From Caldisericota bacterium (GTDB lineage Bacteria > Caldisericota > Caldisericia > Cryosericales > Cryosericaceae), in contig JAPLGJ010000213.1 of assembly GCA_026390215.1 (NCBI GenBank), forward strand, positions 1-7,526: DNA of 7,526 bases, in the 5' to 3' direction. The notes under the pieces were generated by a model. The model was not told the origin of the DNA and did not search any database. It worked only from the letters and a program-made list of their open reading frames with translations. Below, in pieces: positions 6,925-7,526 of the stretch (position 1 is its first letter; the number at the start of each line of letters is the position of its first letter). The translations under genes and the position numbers were made by a program.

Positions 6925-7526
6925 TCATCTGAAAGCGTTCCAGTCTTCTCGGCTGTATTTCCGAGCGACAATGGCGGAAGCGTTGAGTACCTCCTGCGCA
7001 CTAGGAGAATCCCGAAGGAGGCGGACGCCGTCGGCACCCGAAAAGGCTGCAACGAGTGCCTCTGCCATTTCGCCGAATGAGACGGCCCGGTGTGTCTCGT
7101 CGCTGACACTGGTCATGAGGCAATCGGCTCGCCGTGCGGCATCATGCGCGTTTGACTGGGACGTCCGGACGACTGCAAAGAGCTTCTCCAGGTCGTTTTT
7201 CAGAACGACTGAGCCGTGCTGGAGAAAACCGTCCCTTGTTCGCAGCTGTGCGGAGCCGACGATCTTCCTGTGTCCAACAACGATGTCGGTTGTCCCCGGC
7301 GCGGTGAAGCACGATGCGGACACAAAGCCGGTGGAACCGTGCGGGGCAAGCGCGGCCGATACTCCAACAGCCAGGAGAGCCGCGACAATCGGCCCGCTTA
7401 TCCACTCATACGACGCTTCCAGCCCCAGAGCATAGAGAGGATCCGACTGTGGGATGGACACCGAGTAGGTGACTTCCATGTCGTGAAGCACTGCTCTACC
7501 TCCCGTAGGGCGTCGGACCCAGGCAA
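6925..7526 (-). CDS. lipM: Octanoyl/lipoyl transferase, LipM/LplA family, 5' end outside window
   Basis: The reading frame is open from the window edge to TGA at 6925-6927, giving 199 residues; about 70 N-terminal residues would be missing compared with LipM proteins of about 270-280. The first visible residues, WVRRPTGGRAVLHD (2-15), are the ligand-binding signature of the biotin/lipoate protein ligase fold, so an apparent GTG start at 7491 is internal. Then come VTYSV (18-22), SCF with C72, which aligns with the catalytic cysteine of LipM-type octanoyltransferases, DIVVGHRKIVGSAQ with the conserved lysine K87, and LQHGSVVL (101-108). LipM moves octanoate from acyl carrier protein to GcvH or other lipoyl domains in lipoic acid synthesis. 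The cysteine favours a transferase (LipM or LipL type) over an ATP-dependent LplA ligase. It is separated from the foldase gene by 78 bp and may be a distinct transcription unit. Confidence 0.88.
   Translation of the reverse strand, partial: AWVRRPTGGRAVLHDMEVTYSVSIPQSDPLYALGLEASYEWISGPIVAALLAVGVSAALAPHGSTGFVSASCFTAPGTTDIVVGHRKIVGSAQLRTRDGFLQHGSVVLKNDLEKLFAVVRTSQSNAHDAARRADCLMTSVSDETHRAVSFGEMAEALVAAFSGADGVRLLRDSPSAQEVLNASAIVARKYSREDWNAFR

Noticed and set aside
6925..7491. A complete 188-aa gene starting at GTG 7491
   Set aside because: The frame continues upstream through the conserved RRPTGGRA signature to the window edge, so this GTG is an internal valine codon of a larger LipM-type gene.
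1..7526. Mobile element, CRISPR array, tRNA/rRNA or toxin-antitoxin content
   Set aside because: No spaced direct repeats, terminal inverted repeats, transposase or integrase motifs, or RNA gene landmarks were seen; the genes are housekeeping-like and uniform in composition.

Overview
The window is a compact bacterial chromosomal segment with moderately high GC. All seven recognisable genes are on the minus strand, so transcription runs from high to low coordinates. There is no sign of a mobile element, CRISPR array, tRNA or rRNA. Starts are a mix of ATG and GTG, several genes overlap by a few bases, and clear Shine-Dalgarno sequences precede the genes that do not rely purely on coupling. The gene set (LipM-type octanoyltransferase, membrane-anchored parvulin foldases, a Ycf45/SpoIIIAA-like R3H ATPase, a dAdo/dGuo-kinase-like enzyme and Tmk) does not fix the phylum. 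It looks like an uncultured or poorly sampled bacterium with some Firmicutes-like gene content. A Caldisericota/Cryosericum-type lineage is one guess that the window cannot prove.

In transcription order: (1) 7526-6925, the 3' two-thirds of a LipM/LplA-family octanoyl or lipoyl transferase, cut by the window edge. (2) A 78-bp gap with a candidate extended -10 promoter, a small 5'-UTR hairpin and a strong ribosome binding site. (3) 6846-5245, a membrane-anchored SurA/PrsA-like foldase with two parvulin-type domains, the second degenerate. (4) 5242-4403, a second, shorter membrane-anchored SurA-N-like protein with no isomerase domain. (5) 4406-2733, a 557-residue, mostly helical protein I do not recognise. 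(6) 2736-2053, a deoxynucleoside kinase. (7) 2089-557, an AAA-type ATPase with a C-terminal R3H nucleic-acid-binding domain (Ycf45 family). (8) 557-1, thymidylate kinase, cut by the window edge.

Genes 3 to 8 have junctions of +2, -4, -4, -37 and -1 bp, so they almost certainly form one translationally coupled operon. It combines two functional blocks: extracytoplasmic protein folding, and dNTP supply plus a nucleic-acid-associated ATPase. The unrecognised 557-aa protein lies exactly between the blocks, with 4-bp stop/start overlaps on both sides, and is the most interesting unknown here.
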